A stretch of DNA of 15,089 nt, from contig JAVLBT010000063.1 in assembly GCA_031580945.1 (NCBI GenBank), positions 1 through 15,089 of the forward strand, given 5' to 3'. The translations under genes were made by a program, and so were the position numbers. The notes under the pieces were generated by a model. That model saw only the letters and a list, made by a program, of their open reading frames with translations. It made no database searches and was not told where the DNA came from. Shown here piece after piece: positions 8,501-14,904 of this stretch. This DNA is from Gracilimonas sp031580945 (GTDB lineage Bacteria; Bacteroidota; Rhodothermia; Balneolales; Balneolaceae). Within the stretch, counting starts at the first letter, position 1; each line of letters starts with the position of its first letter.

Positions 8501-9393
8501 ATACCATATTCGATATTAACAAAAAATAGCCATGCGACGGATAAGGCGACCAATTTTAGAAGAAGTGATTTCCAGGTTTCTAATTCTTGTGAAATAGATA
8601 CCAGGAATAAGGTGAAGATCAGGATTATAAATACATAAAAAATAGCCCGGTAAATGAAATACTGATTTTGCAGCATATCCTGAAAAATATTCAGGTCTTC
8701 CTGTACTGTATATGCAAGGCCTACAGAATCGGAAGACTGCGTCGATAATGTAGCGCTTTGCATTGGCTCTGCAACCGGAACATCAAAAAAACTAAACCGA
8801 ACAGGATAAGAGGTATTAGAAACAAATAATTGCTGTGCCTTTAACTCAGAAGAATTACCAATAGGCAAGATATTTTTTTGCTCAATCTTCTTTCTAATGA
8901 TGATACTATAATCTGTTGTATCGGGTGCTTTATCAGTAAAAAAGGACTTATAACTAAAAAAAGTAACGTTATTTTTTCTTTCAAGAGTCAGGGATGCAGA
9001 TGCCTTGCTGTTGGGTCTATAATGTGCGTTTTCGCTAAATCCTGACCATATCCATAAGCTGTCATTCTTGAAAACGGAAATTCCCCAGAAGTCAAATTCT
9101 TGTGACGCTTCTTCCACTACTTGGTGAATTCTCTCTGGAGAGGCATTCAATATATTTTGTACAGAAGTCACCACTTCTTCACTTTCTGCAGTGAATTGGC
9201 TCTCAAATTTGTGGAAATTTCTTTGTGCTTTTTCAAGGGAAGTATTTGAAATTTCAGAAAGTTTTTTTTCTGAAATCAGTTCTTGTTCTGTCCATACCTC
9301 AAAAATTCCATAGACAAGGGCTAACAAGGTCAGAAGAAAAGCAAGCAGCCAGGTTTTATTTGTTACGTGAGGTTTCAAGGAATCTAAGCTCAT
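5512..9393 (-). CDS. Very large membrane sensor histidine kinase, NtrY-like core
   Basis: A 1293-residue kinase, much longer than a usual NtrY (roughly 700-770). Predicted layout: helix 1 (14-33), extracytoplasmic region A (34-246), a bundle of eight helices (about 247-267, 277-294, 313-335, 352-375, 398-424, 431-452, 459-480, 492-511), extracytoplasmic region B (512-786), helices 787-808 and 829-849, extracytoplasmic region C (850-987), helix 988-1010, a HAMP-like segment (about 1010-1062), HisKA with VAHEIKNPLTPMKLNL (His1083), and HATPase with NLVKNASEAI (1197-1206), DDGEGI (1229-1234) and GTGLGLAI (1253-1260). Positively charged loops fall on the predicted cytosolic side. All catalytic boxes are intact. 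The H box resembles NtrY. The start is the ATG at 9393, 27 nt after the dehydrogenase gene. No response regulator is present. The ligand is unknown; the extracytoplasmic regions match no domain I can name. Confidence 0.9.
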   Translation of the reverse strand: MSLDSLKPHVTNKTWLLAFLLTLLALVYGIFEVWTEQELISEKKLSEISNTSLEKAQRNFHKFESQFTAESEEVVTSVQNILNASPERIHQVVEEASQEFDFWGISVFKNDSLWIWSGFSENAHYRPNSKASASLTLERKNNVTFFSYKSFFTDKAPDTTDYSIIIRKKIEQKNILPIGNSSELKAQQLFVSNTSYPVRFSFFDVPVAEPMQSATLSTQSSDSVGLAYTVQEDLNIFQDMLQNQYFIYRAIFYVFIILIFTLFLVSISQELETWKSLLLKLVALSVAWLFFVNIEYGIGWVQAFDVLQAESFTTLEILITYCIHSFFIFLFCLICYKPIIKTEIKQKDRSAFKLGILYYFFGISSALLCYFYVLETYTIILQTSIPVLDLEVLPKVPTLMFYISCGLFGISSSALLILVGWFILKLRINTFFPPLVYSILGFFSCLLILWVSNVGEFHSGWIIFIAAIFYLTILIFITISHLNPTFFKFASQLRLLLLFTYITVSLSYVAIYKGYSDRLNKQMHEAAQLFISEQSSQAEQIARSLLTTLEKSLSGLSQDDLKERPEFVNSLFTQVTQQQIISEWERFSISTQLINNSGEIIGEFSSELDSPAWTNAFNMFSLIIPFETEQIRLQNLRPIIRERPLNEVNSNYSTFRRGWIPLYDNDLKKIIGWILTSVYIERPQFEKPLRSVLAFEGNNKWSASINITEYVDGLSGRTNIVGLPLELPANLRISNKLIHKIQQSEDSTFNRITQLGDLKVRELFIADAENSIIRTAARHPGFDNHLFSLIRFFFSVFGAGLLGFGVFFWKREINIFGQSKRFRDRLIDRFILASLICLMALMATTYYAISDQTREGVQDLLLNKLSNLTEAITLHESRSVEPSPIPLNQLSTTLDTDAAIYDNQNLAVSTTSQIYTQHLLPGLIPWDVYQSIMLEGNRQVTQKVTLGQQQLLIGYQPWLNKNSEIAGIVSIPTFLNAPKFNEQLLSTTSYLIGLYVIIFSLFILGAALISTRLTSPLEAIREGLRRITSGDLETTLPVKSQDEIGALTSAYNVMVYRLQDLQDELARAEREAAWKEMAQQVAHEIKNPLTPMKLNLQHLERQLKESREDFGEMKPKIETIAANLIEQIESLNKIASDFSNFAKPTQQAFANVEINDLVQSIASLYETEKKLQVRINFHPTKLWVSGVKDEIRRALINLVKNASEAISDHGIVTLSTSIKQEMVCIAVEDDGEGISVENPDQIFVPNFSTKSSGTGLGLAITKKIVGEHNGNIYFSSEAGVGTIFFVELPLLDR

Positions 9394-9420
9394 ATGTTTA
9401 AAAACGAATATGAGCCTAAA

Positions 9421-10401
9421 TTAAGGTCGAATCAAGTTGGGGATTTCAGAATCCGGTTTTCCTTCAAGTACGCCTGCAATCGCCTCAGCTGCGAGTCGCC
9501 CTATTGCTTCTCTGGTTTTATGAGTTGCACTTGCGATATGAGGCAGAAGCATGGTATTGGGAGCTGTTAAGAGTCGGGGATGAATATCTGGCTCATTTTC
9601 AAAAACATCGAGAGCGGCACCTCCGATCCTTTTGGTATGCAAGGCTTCCGCCAATGCAGATTCATCGATAACGGCTCCGCGAGATATATTTATGATCAGG
9701 GCGTGATCAGGTAAGTGGGTAAGCATATCTTCGTCAATAAGGTGATGCGTTTGATCTGTTAAGGGACAATTTAAACTTAATACATCAGATTGATTGAGAA
9801 GTTCCGGTACCGTAGTAATAAATTCAGCTTCAAGATTTCGCTCAGTTTCTTTATCCAAAGGATTTCGGTTTTTATAAATGATTTTCATACCAAAAGCTTT
9901 AGCACGATGCGCAAAGGCCTGTCCGATTCGTCCCATACCAATTATACCCAGAGTTCTTTCCCGCAATTCCATTCCAAGAAACCCTAAGGGTTCCCAACCA
10001 GTAAATTTCCCGTCGCGCAGATAGTACTCAGCCTCCTTGAACTTTCTGGAAAGTGCAAGAAGTAAGCCCATTGCATAATCTCCACAAGCTTCGGTTAGTA
10101 CGTCGGGAGTGTTAGCGATTTTTATTCCGAGATCGTGGGCAGCGCTAACGTTAATATTATCATAACCAACGGCAAAGTTAGCCACTACTTTAAGTTTTTT
10201 TCCAGCTTTCAGTACGCTCTCAGTTATTGGAGTCGAGAGCATACAAAGAAGTGCGTCAAATTTATCAATATTATTTATTAACGCTTCTTCCGTATCATAA
10301 GTCCCTTTAGAAGCAACGGTTACTTTTCCATAGTCCTCTAAAAAAGAAATAGCTTCTTTGGGAATAGGTTCTGTAATAAGTATTTCAGGGGGGCGAGACA
10401 A
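9421..10401 (-). CDS. D-2-hydroxyacid dehydrogenase, probable glyoxylate/hydroxypyruvate reductase (D-glycerate dehydrogenase)
   Basis: A 326-residue NAD(P)-dependent dehydrogenase. The Rossmann motif is LGIIGMGRIGQAF (151-163), and the catalytic residues of the family are visible: Arg241 in ISRGAVID, Glu270 in FENEPDIHP, and His288 in LLPHIASATH. The substrate-side motif NFAVGYDNIN (75-84) fits the GyaR/hydroxypyruvate reductase group better than SerA; there is no C-terminal ACT domain, which also argues against a standard SerA. It likely reduces glyoxylate or hydroxypyruvate to glycolate or D-glycerate in the cytosol. The start is a TTG at 10401: the next in-frame Met is residue 54, inside the conserved fold, and upstream the frame closes within nine codons with no ATG. 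The gene begins 11 nt after the rsfS stop and ends 27 nt before the kinase, so it is in the same transcription unit. Cofactor preference is not certain. Confidence 0.88.
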   Translation of the reverse strand: MSRPPEILITEPIPKEAISFLEDYGKVTVASKGTYDTEEALINNIDKFDALLCMLSTPITESVLKAGKKLKVVANFAVGYDNINVSAAHDLGIKIANTPDVLTEACGDYAMGLLLALSRKFKEAEYYLRDGKFTGWEPLGFLGMELRERTLGIIGMGRIGQAFAHRAKAFGMKIIYKNRNPLDKETERNLEAEFITTVPELLNQSDVLSLNCPLTDQTHHLIDEDMLTHLPDHALIINISRGAVIDESALAEALHTKRIGGAALDVFENEPDIHPRLLTAPNTMLLPHIASATHKTREAIGRLAAEAIAGVLEGKPDSEIPNLIRP

Positions 10402-10412
10402 TTTATATGGAA

Positions 10413-10832
10413 TTAGTCTTTGTCTTCATCTTCGATATATGTGATCTCGGCATCATTCCACATACGCTCAATGCCGTAAAAATCCCGCTTCTCTTTACTG
10501 AGGATATGAACAACCACATTAACAAAATCAAGAATGACCCAAGAACGGCCTTCCAAACCTTCTTTTTTCCAGGCTTTTTCGCCAATTTGTTCCCGCATTT
10601 CTTCCTCTACAAGATCAGCAAGTGCTTTAATTTGAACATCAGAAGTCCCGTGGCAAACTACAAAGAAATCGGTCAGAGTGGTAAGGTCAGAAACATCCAG
10701 CACAGTAATTTCTTTTCCTTTTCGGCTTAAAAGAGCCTCTGTAATGATGTCAACCATCTGTTTAGAATTCGGTGCATCATCCGAAAAGGCATTTTGAAAT
10801 TGTTTTTTAGCTGGTTGTTTAATGTTGGTCAT
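10413..10832 (-). CDS. rsfS: Ribosomal silencing factor RsfS (Iojap/DUF143 family)
   Basis: A 139-residue protein with the Iojap/RsfS domain at about residues 26-127. Conserved signatures are VLDVSDLTTLTDFFVVCHGTS (44-64), SWVILDF..VVVHIL (97-111) and RDFYGIERMWNDAEI (116-130). RsfS binds ribosomal protein L14 on the 50S subunit and blocks joining of 30S, lowering translation in starvation or stationary phase. The first 25 residues are a polar extension; an internal ATG at residue 26 (MVDIITEALL) would give the minimal domain, but the first ATG, 9 nt after the LytR_C-gene stop, is kept as the start. The acidic tail (YIEDEDKD) is short. The upstream partner encodes a membrane LytR_C protein and the downstream one a hydroxyacid dehydrogenase, so rsfS is not beside nadD here. 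Confidence 0.93.
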   Translation of the reverse strand: MTNIKQPAKKQFQNAFSDDAPNSKQMVDIITEALLSRKGKEITVLDVSDLTTLTDFFVVCHGTSDVQIKALADLVEEEMREQIGEKAWKKEGLEGRSWVILDFVNVVVHILSKEKRDFYGIERMWNDAEITYIEDEDKD

Positions 10833-10841
10833 AGAAGATAT

Positions 10842-11300
10842 TTAGTTTGTATTTAATTGTTCGAAGTCGTGTCCTATAATAACACTTACATCAAGATAAA
10901 AATCAGGTGAGGATTCCAGGATCACATTTTTTTCAGAGACACCTAAAGCATTTGCAACTCGGTAAGCATTACTCATTTCACCACTTCTTGATATAATAAT
11001 GGTTTCTTGTACATCAAACGTTTCAAAATTACCGGTTTCTACTACATCAAAACCATTTTTACGCAATAAACTGGTATATGCGTTGGCTATTCCTGAAACT
11101 CCACAACCATTAAGTACTTCGATTTGAATAATCTCACTAATGAGTTGGGATTGTAACTCTGTTCTCTCATTAAATATTCTGGGATATATAATTCTGGTAA
11201 ACAGAGCCGCGATCAATATAAACAGCAATAAACTTAGAAAACCAATTGCGGTATTTAAAAGCAGATTATTTGTAGAACTTGTACCATTTTCAGTAGTCAT
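10842..11300 (-). CDS. Membrane-anchored LytR_C-domain protein
   Basis: A 152-residue protein when started at the ATG at 11300; the frame is also open to a TTG one codon earlier. A polar N-terminus is followed by one hydrophobic helix (about 14-38) and then a domain at about 54-147 that matches the C-terminal domain found on LytR/CpsA/Psr proteins (LytR_C). That domain opens IQIEVLNGCGVSGIANAY, contains GFDVVETGNF, and ends with a DVSVIIGHDF strand. The catalytic LytR-CpsA-Psr phosphotransferase domain is absent, so it should not attach polymers to the wall itself. The single anchor places the domain probably outside the inner membrane. It lies between the secreted protein gene and rsfS with small gaps (18 and 9 nt). 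Domain assignment is by motif; the cellular role of the stand-alone domain is not known to me. Confidence 0.78.
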   Translation of the reverse strand: MTTENGTSSTNNLLLNTAIGFLSLLLFILIAALFTRIIYPRIFNERTELQSQLISEIIQIEVLNGCGVSGIANAYTSLLRKNGFDVVETGNFETFDVQETIIISRSGEMSNAYRVANALGVSEKNVILESSPDFYLDVSVIIGHDFEQLNTN

Positions 11301-11318
11301 CAAGTAAAGAGTGTCTGC

Positions 11319-11831
11319 TTAAAACCAGGGATCGAAAGGGGAATGTCCAAAACGGCTATATCGATTGTAAGGATTATAGAACCCATAACCAGCCGGTAAT
11401 TGTTGATATCGAAGCTGAATGTGCGAGTTTTCTCCCACCTTATAGTTGAGTTCAGCGTTTCTGATTAAAATTTCTCCATTCAGGTTATTTCCGGTGTTCA
11501 CAAAATCAGATCCTCCAAATGGCGAATGTAAAAAAGATACATCCAAACGGCCGGTTAAATTATCTGTAAATGCAAAACGCATAGTATTCGTGTAAGCATT
11601 TACATTTTGGTATGAGCCCGCAACAGATCCAAAATTCATAGAATAGGAATGGCTCATTGTGATATTATTCTGGAAAAAGTTATTCAACCAATTTTGTACC
11701 GTAGGTGTGTTCTTATTTATAATTGGGCCGGTAAAGTCAGCAGATGAATGTAGATCTGCCCTCAGCTGAGCTGATAGCTGTAAACTAAATAAGAATAAAA
11801 ATATTGATGTCAGCGTAAATAATTTCTTCAT
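11319..11831 (-). CDS. Small secreted, beta-rich protein of unknown function (possible outer-membrane protein)
   Basis: I start it at the ATG at 11831 (170 residues) because this puts a clean signal peptide at the N-terminus: MKK, a hydrophobic core, then LQLSAQ with a likely cleavage near residue 22. A TTG five codons earlier is also in frame but would add a charged leader. The mature part has alternating-residue stretches typical of amphipathic beta strands (for example GRLDVSFLHSPF and HIQLRYQQLP) and a Tyr/Phe/Pro-rich tail (GYGFYNPYNRYSRFGHSPF) ending in Trp-Phe. A terminal aromatic residue is common in outer-membrane beta barrels, but at this size it would be at most a small barrel. I do not recognise a family. 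It heads the minus-strand run containing rsfS, with a candidate promoter just upstream. Confidence 0.7.
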   Translation of the reverse strand: MKKLFTLTSIFLFLFSLQLSAQLRADLHSSADFTGPIINKNTPTVQNWLNNFFQNNITMSHSYSMNFGSVAGSYQNVNAYTNTMRFAFTDNLTGRLDVSFLHSPFGGSDFVNTGNNLNGEILIRNAELNYKVGENSHIQLRYQQLPAGYGFYNPYNRYSRFGHSPFDPWF

Positions 11832-11841
11832 AGCGTGCTCA

Positions 11842-11854
11842 TTCAAAATTTGAA
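11842..11854. other. Short palindrome near the start of the secreted-protein gene
   Basis: TTCAAAATTTGAA is a 13-base palindrome with six-base arms and a single central base. It lies 10 nt upstream of the ATG at 11831 and directly downstream of the candidate minus-strand promoter, a position where a repressor site could act. It is AT-rich and may be chance. Confidence 0.25.
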
Positions 11855-11857
11855 ATT

Positions 11858-11889
11858 CAACGTTAGAGCATTTCTTTAAGTATAATCAA
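11858..11889 (-). promoter_or_regulatory. Candidate Bacteroidota-type promoter for the secreted protein/rsfS run
   Basis: Read on the minus strand, TTG (11889-11887) is followed after 21 nt by TAACGTTG (11865-11858), one mismatch from the TAnnTTTG minus-7 box known from Bacteroidota primary sigma factors. Transcription would begin near 11850, leaving a leader of about 20 nt. The spacing is within the accepted range, but the match is not perfect and no experiment supports it. Confidence 0.4.
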
Positions 11890-11929
11890 TTGGGGGTTAA
11901 TAATAAACATCCGATACCCCGTGTTTACA

Positions 11930-11958
11930 TTGAATTACCATAAAAAAAAGTATATCTT
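11930..11958 (+). promoter_or_regulatory. Candidate promoter for the queA operon
   Basis: TTGAAT (11930-11935), 17 nt, then TATCTT (11953-11958) gives a sigma-70-like pair; read the Bacteroidota way it is TTG, 18 nt, TATATCTT, a weak match to TAnnTTTG. It lies 44 nt before the queA ATG. It is the best candidate in the 171-nt divergent gap, which otherwise holds no gene. Confidence 0.3.
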
Positions 11959-12002
11959 ATTCAACTTTTCCAACTGTACCGAAAAATATATCAAATAGCT
12001 AA

Positions 12003-13058
12003 ATGAAGCTCACCGATTTTAAATTCGAAACTGACGATTATAACGTTCCAGAAGAACCGCTGAAAAAAAGAGATTCAGCAAAACTTATGGTGCTAAACCG
12101 CGCCGAAAAGACCATTGAACATACTACATTTTCTGAAATTCACAAATATGTGAGTAAAGATGATGTTATGATCTACAACAATACAAAAGTATTTCCTGCC
12201 CGCCTCAATGGTAAAAAGGAAAAAACCGAGGCAGATATAGAGGTCTTTCTATTGCGGGAACTGATGCCTGAAAATATGCTTTGGGATGTTCTTGTAGAAC
12301 CAGCCAGGAAGATCAGGATCGGTAATAAACTATACTTTGGGGAAGAAGATGATGAATTGATGGCTGAAGTGGTTGATAATACCACCTCTCGAGGCCGTAC
12401 CATCCGTTTTTTATATGAAGGACCAAATCAGGAATTATATAACAAGTTAGATGAATATGGTAAAATGCCACTTCCTCCATATATAGAGAGGGAGCCTGTT
12501 GAAGAAGATAAAGAACGTTATCAAACAATTTTTGCAACAGAACGAGGGGCTGTAGCAGCGCCAACGGCTGGAATGCATTTCACTCCTGAATTAGTAGAGA
12601 AAATTGAAAAGAAGGGCGTAGAATTTCTTCCTACCACCTTACATATAGGATGGGGAATTTTCCGAAATGTTGAAGTTGAGGATTTGACTAAGCATCGTAT
12701 GGACTCAGATAATTATTTTATATCCAAAGATACTTCAGATAAGATCAATAAGACGCTAAAAAAGAAGAAAAACAGGGTGATTGCTATTGGATCAAGTTCT
12801 GTACGGTCTATAGAAACCAGCGTTATGGCCAGTGGAATGTCGAAAGCCGGAACTGGTTGGACGGATAAATTTATATATCCACCTTATAATTTTAAGATTA
12901 CAGAGGGATTGATCACAAATTTTCATCAACCAGAATCTACGCGACTCATGCTTGCCGCAGCTTTTGCAGGATATGATTTCTTAATGGAAGCTTATGAGGA
13001 AGCCAAGAAGAACGATTATCGAATGTTTGATTTCGGTGATGCAATGTTAATTCTGTAA
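12003..13058 (+). CDS. queA: S-adenosylmethionine:tRNA ribosyltransferase-isomerase QueA
   Basis: A 351-residue protein of normal length for the family. QueA transfers and rearranges the ribose of SAM onto preQ1 at the wobble base of tRNAs with GUN anticodons (Asp, Asn, His, Tyr), making epoxyqueuosine. Signature stretches are MKLTDF at the start, NNTKVFPARL (59-68), KMPLPPYIER (154-163), YQTIFA (173-178), APTAGMHFT (186-194), then NFHQPESTRLMLAAAFAGYD and the C-terminal FDFGDAMLIL. The start ATG at 12003 has no Shine-Dalgarno and gives the expected N-terminus. It is the first gene of a packed operon: ispD begins one base after its stop. The cytosolic location and reaction are from the family; tRNA-Tyr(GTA), one of its substrates, begins at 15046. 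Confidence 0.96.
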   Translation: MKLTDFKFETDDYNVPEEPLKKRDSAKLMVLNRAEKTIEHTTFSEIHKYVSKDDVMIYNNTKVFPARLNGKKEKTEADIEVFLLRELMPENMLWDVLVEPARKIRIGNKLYFGEEDDELMAEVVDNTTSRGRTIRFLYEGPNQELYNKLDEYGKMPLPPYIEREPVEEDKERYQTIFATERGAVAAPTAGMHFTPELVEKIEKKGVEFLPTTLHIGWGIFRNVEVEDLTKHRMDSDNYFISKDTSDKINKTLKKKKNRVIAIGSSSVRSIETSVMASGMSKAGTGWTDKFIYPPYNFKITEGLITNFHQPESTRLMLAAAFAGYDFLMEAYEEAKKNDYRMFDFGDAMLIL

Positions 13059-13059
13059 C

Positions 13060-13749
13060 ATGCAAAAACTGTCGCTAATAATACCTGCGGCAGGCTCGGG
13101 AGTTCGTCTGGGTAGCGATATCCCAAAGCCGTTTATCGAGATTGGTGGTAAAACAATTCTTGAAATTACTCTTTCACGATTTATACATCTTCCAAATCTC
13201 ATTCAAGTCGTGGTGGCATGTTCTGTTGAACTTCAACCCAAAGTTCAACAGTTGAAAAGCTCGTTACCCGAAAAGGTTGAATTTGTTGTTGTAAAGGGAG
13301 GGGACGAGAGACAAGTATCAATATACAACGCGCTTCATAAAGTTTCTGATGAAGCTGAAATCGTTGCTATACATGATGCTGTTCGCCCATTTATAAAAAC
13401 AACTTTGATACAGAATTGTTGTAAGGTAGCCTCAGAAGTAGGTGGCGCAGTAATTGGTATACCTGCGAAAGACACAATAAAGAAAGTAGACAAAACAGGA
13501 AAGGTTACAGCAACACCAAACAGGTCTGATCTTTGGCAGGCTCAAACTCCTCAAATTTTCAGAAAAAAAATATTGATTGAAGCTTACCGTTCTGCGATGG
13601 ATTCTGGATTTATGGGAACAGACGATGCCTCATTAGTAGAGAATGTTGGTGGACTTGTTCAAATGGTTAAAGGAGATCAGGAGAATTTTAAGATCACTTA
13701 TCCAATTGATTTGGAAATGGCAAAATTGATTTTAGCAAAGGAGTCATGA
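13060..13749 (+). CDS. ispD: 2-C-methyl-D-erythritol 4-phosphate cytidylyltransferase IspD
   Basis: A 229-residue nucleotidyltransferase, the usual IspD size. It joins CTP and MEP to give CDP-ME, the third step of the MEP isoprenoid pathway, in the cytosol. The CTP-binding loop is PAAGSGVRLG (9-18) with the conserved Lys of IPKPF (Lys23). Other signatures are GGDERQVSIYNAL (80-92), AIHDAVRPF (103-111), IPAKDTIK (134-141), RSDLWQAQTPQ (155-165), TDDASLVE (187-194) and NFKITYPIDL (209-218). This set separates it from sugar-phosphate or IspD-like TarI enzymes, though TarI is closely related. It begins one base after the queA stop and its stop overlaps the ispF start (ATGA), so the two MEP genes are coupled but not fused. 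Confidence 0.95.
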   Translation: MQKLSLIIPAAGSGVRLGSDIPKPFIEIGGKTILEITLSRFIHLPNLIQVVVACSVELQPKVQQLKSSLPEKVEFVVVKGGDERQVSIYNALHKVSDEAEIVAIHDAVRPFIKTTLIQNCCKVASEVGGAVIGIPAKDTIKKVDKTGKVTATPNRSDLWQAQTPQIFRKKILIEAYRSAMDSGFMGTDDASLVENVGGLVQMVKGDQENFKITYPIDLEMAKLILAKES

Positions 13750-14246
13750 AAAGCATGATAAGAATTGGGAATGGCTATGATGTACACCAATTTGCCAAAG
13801 GTCGCGAATTGATATTAGGCGGGGTCAAGATTCCATTTGAGATGGGGCTGTTAGGACATTCGGATGCTGATGTGCTTTTACATTCAATAACAGATGCTTT
13901 ATTTGGATCTCTGGCACTCGGTGATATTGGTTCCCATTATCCGGACACGGCTCCAGAATATGAAGGAGCAGATAGTCGAATTTTACTCAGAGAATGTTAT
14001 AAAGTTATTAAAAGGTATGGGTTTGAGCTTGGAAATTTGGATGCTACGATTGTTGCTGAAAAGCCCAAATTGCAACCATTTATTGACTCTATGAGAAAAA
14101 ATATCGCCGAAGATCTTCAGGCGGATATTGAACAAATTTCAGTAAAGGCTACCACATCAGAAAAAATGGGCTTTGTTGGAAAGGGAGAGGGTATTATAGC
14201 CTATGCTGTTGTTCTGTTAACAAAGCAAAAATCTGATAATGGTTGA
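13746..14246 (+). CDS. ispF: 2-C-methyl-D-erythritol 2,4-cyclodiphosphate synthase IspF
   Basis: A 166-residue enzyme that converts CDP-ME 2-phosphate to MEcPP with loss of CMP, the fifth MEP step; the family forms a Zn-containing trimer. Metal ligands are visible as Asp12 and His14 in NGYDVHQF and His46 in ADVLLHSITDALFG. Other motifs are LGHSDADVLLH (37-46), IGSHYPDT (61-68) and KATTSEKMGFVGKGEGI (134-150), which builds the nucleotide pocket. Two starts are possible: ATG 13746, overlapping the ispD stop by 4 nt, or ATG 13755 (MIRIGNGYDVH), closer to the typical family N-terminus. An AAAGGAG run at 13737-13743 is 2 nt from the first ATG and 11 nt from the second, so it does not settle the choice. 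The end overlaps dedA by 8 nt. Confidence 0.95.
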   Translation: MKSMIRIGNGYDVHQFAKGRELILGGVKIPFEMGLLGHSDADVLLHSITDALFGSLALGDIGSHYPDTAPEYEGADSRILLRECYKVIKRYGFELGNLDATIVAEKPKLQPFIDSMRKNIAEDLQADIEQISVKATTSEKMGFVGKGEGIIAYAVVLLTKQKSDNG

Positions 14247-14886
14247 TCAGATTGTACAAAATATTGTTGATTGGATCAGTATGGCACCTCCTTTTGGAGT
14301 ATACCTGATCTTTTTTGGGGTCGCATATATTGAAAACATTATCCCTCCAATGCCTGGAGACGTATTAGTAGCATTTGGTGGATACCTTGCCGCAGAAGGA
14401 ATTATTAAAATTTTCCCCATTTTAAGTCTCACTATTGTAGCCTCAGTTGCTGGATTTATGACCATGTACTGGTTTGGCTATAAATGGGGGACGCAAATAG
14501 ATGAGAATCGAGAAAGTCATTTTATCTTACGCTTTATAGACTACAAATATTTTGCAAGAGGTAAAAAGTGGATGAAACGATGGGGGCAGGGTGTGGTATT
14601 TGCCAATCGTTTTTTAGCTGGTACCAGGTCCGTGATCTCGTTGACTGCTGGAATGTCCAAACTCCAAATTATACCTACTGTTTTAAACTCTTTTATCAGT
14701 TCTCTTCTTTGGAATAGCTTATTATTAGGAGCGGGTTGGTTTGTCAGGGATAATTGGAAGATAATTGGTGAATATCTTTCGAATTACGGTAAAACAATAT
14801 TGGTATTGGTGGCACTTGTAATATTGATTAAAATCTACTTTTCCTCTCGTAAAAAACAGGCCAAGAACAACGGAAATAAAAAGTAA
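14239..14886 (+). CDS. DedA family integral membrane protein (VTT/SNARE-associated domain)
   Basis: A 215-residue polytopic protein with about five hydrophobic stretches. DedA features include IENIIPPMPGDVLVAFGGYLA (31-51, with the PPxPG[DE] re-entrant motif), GFMTMYWFGYKWG (72-84) and FANRFLAGTRSVISLTAGMSKL (121-142), which holds the conserved pair Arg124 and Arg130. Members are inner-membrane proteins tied to membrane-potential and envelope maintenance; some act as undecaprenyl-phosphate or phospholipid translocases. The tail is strongly basic (RKKQAKNNGNKK). The start ATG at 14239 overlaps the ispF stop by 8 nt, giving a link, by operon only, between the isoprenoid precursor genes and a possible undecaprenyl-phosphate recycling protein. 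The exact substrate is not readable here. Confidence 0.88.
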   Translation: MVDQIVQNIVDWISMAPPFGVYLIFFGVAYIENIIPPMPGDVLVAFGGYLAAEGIIKIFPILSLTIVASVAGFMTMYWFGYKWGTQIDENRESHFILRFIDYKYFARGKKWMKRWGQGVVFANRFLAGTRSVISLTAGMSKLQIIPTVLNSFISSLLWNSLLLGAGWFVRDNWKIIGEYLSNYGKTILVLVALVILIKIYFSSRKKQAKNNGNKK

Positions 14887-14904
14887 ATTTTTCTCAAAAG
14901 AATA

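Noticed and set aside
9421..10401. serA (phosphoglycerate dehydrogenase)
   Set aside because: No ACT or other C-terminal regulatory domain, and the substrate-binding motifs fit the glyoxylate/hydroxypyruvate reductase group better, so no serA symbol is given.
10407..10730. 107-residue plus-strand open frame opposite rsfS
   Set aside because: rsfS has full family motifs on the minus strand; the plus-strand product shows no recognisable motif.
10842..11300. Full LytR-CpsA-Psr wall polymer ligase
   Set aside because: The catalytic LCP domain is absent; only the membrane anchor and the C-terminal LytR_C region are present.
11894..11920. GGGGT/ACCCC inverted pair in the queA upstream region
   Set aside because: Arms of only five bases around a long loop with no further pairing; likely chance, and not convincing as a preQ1 or other riboswitch.
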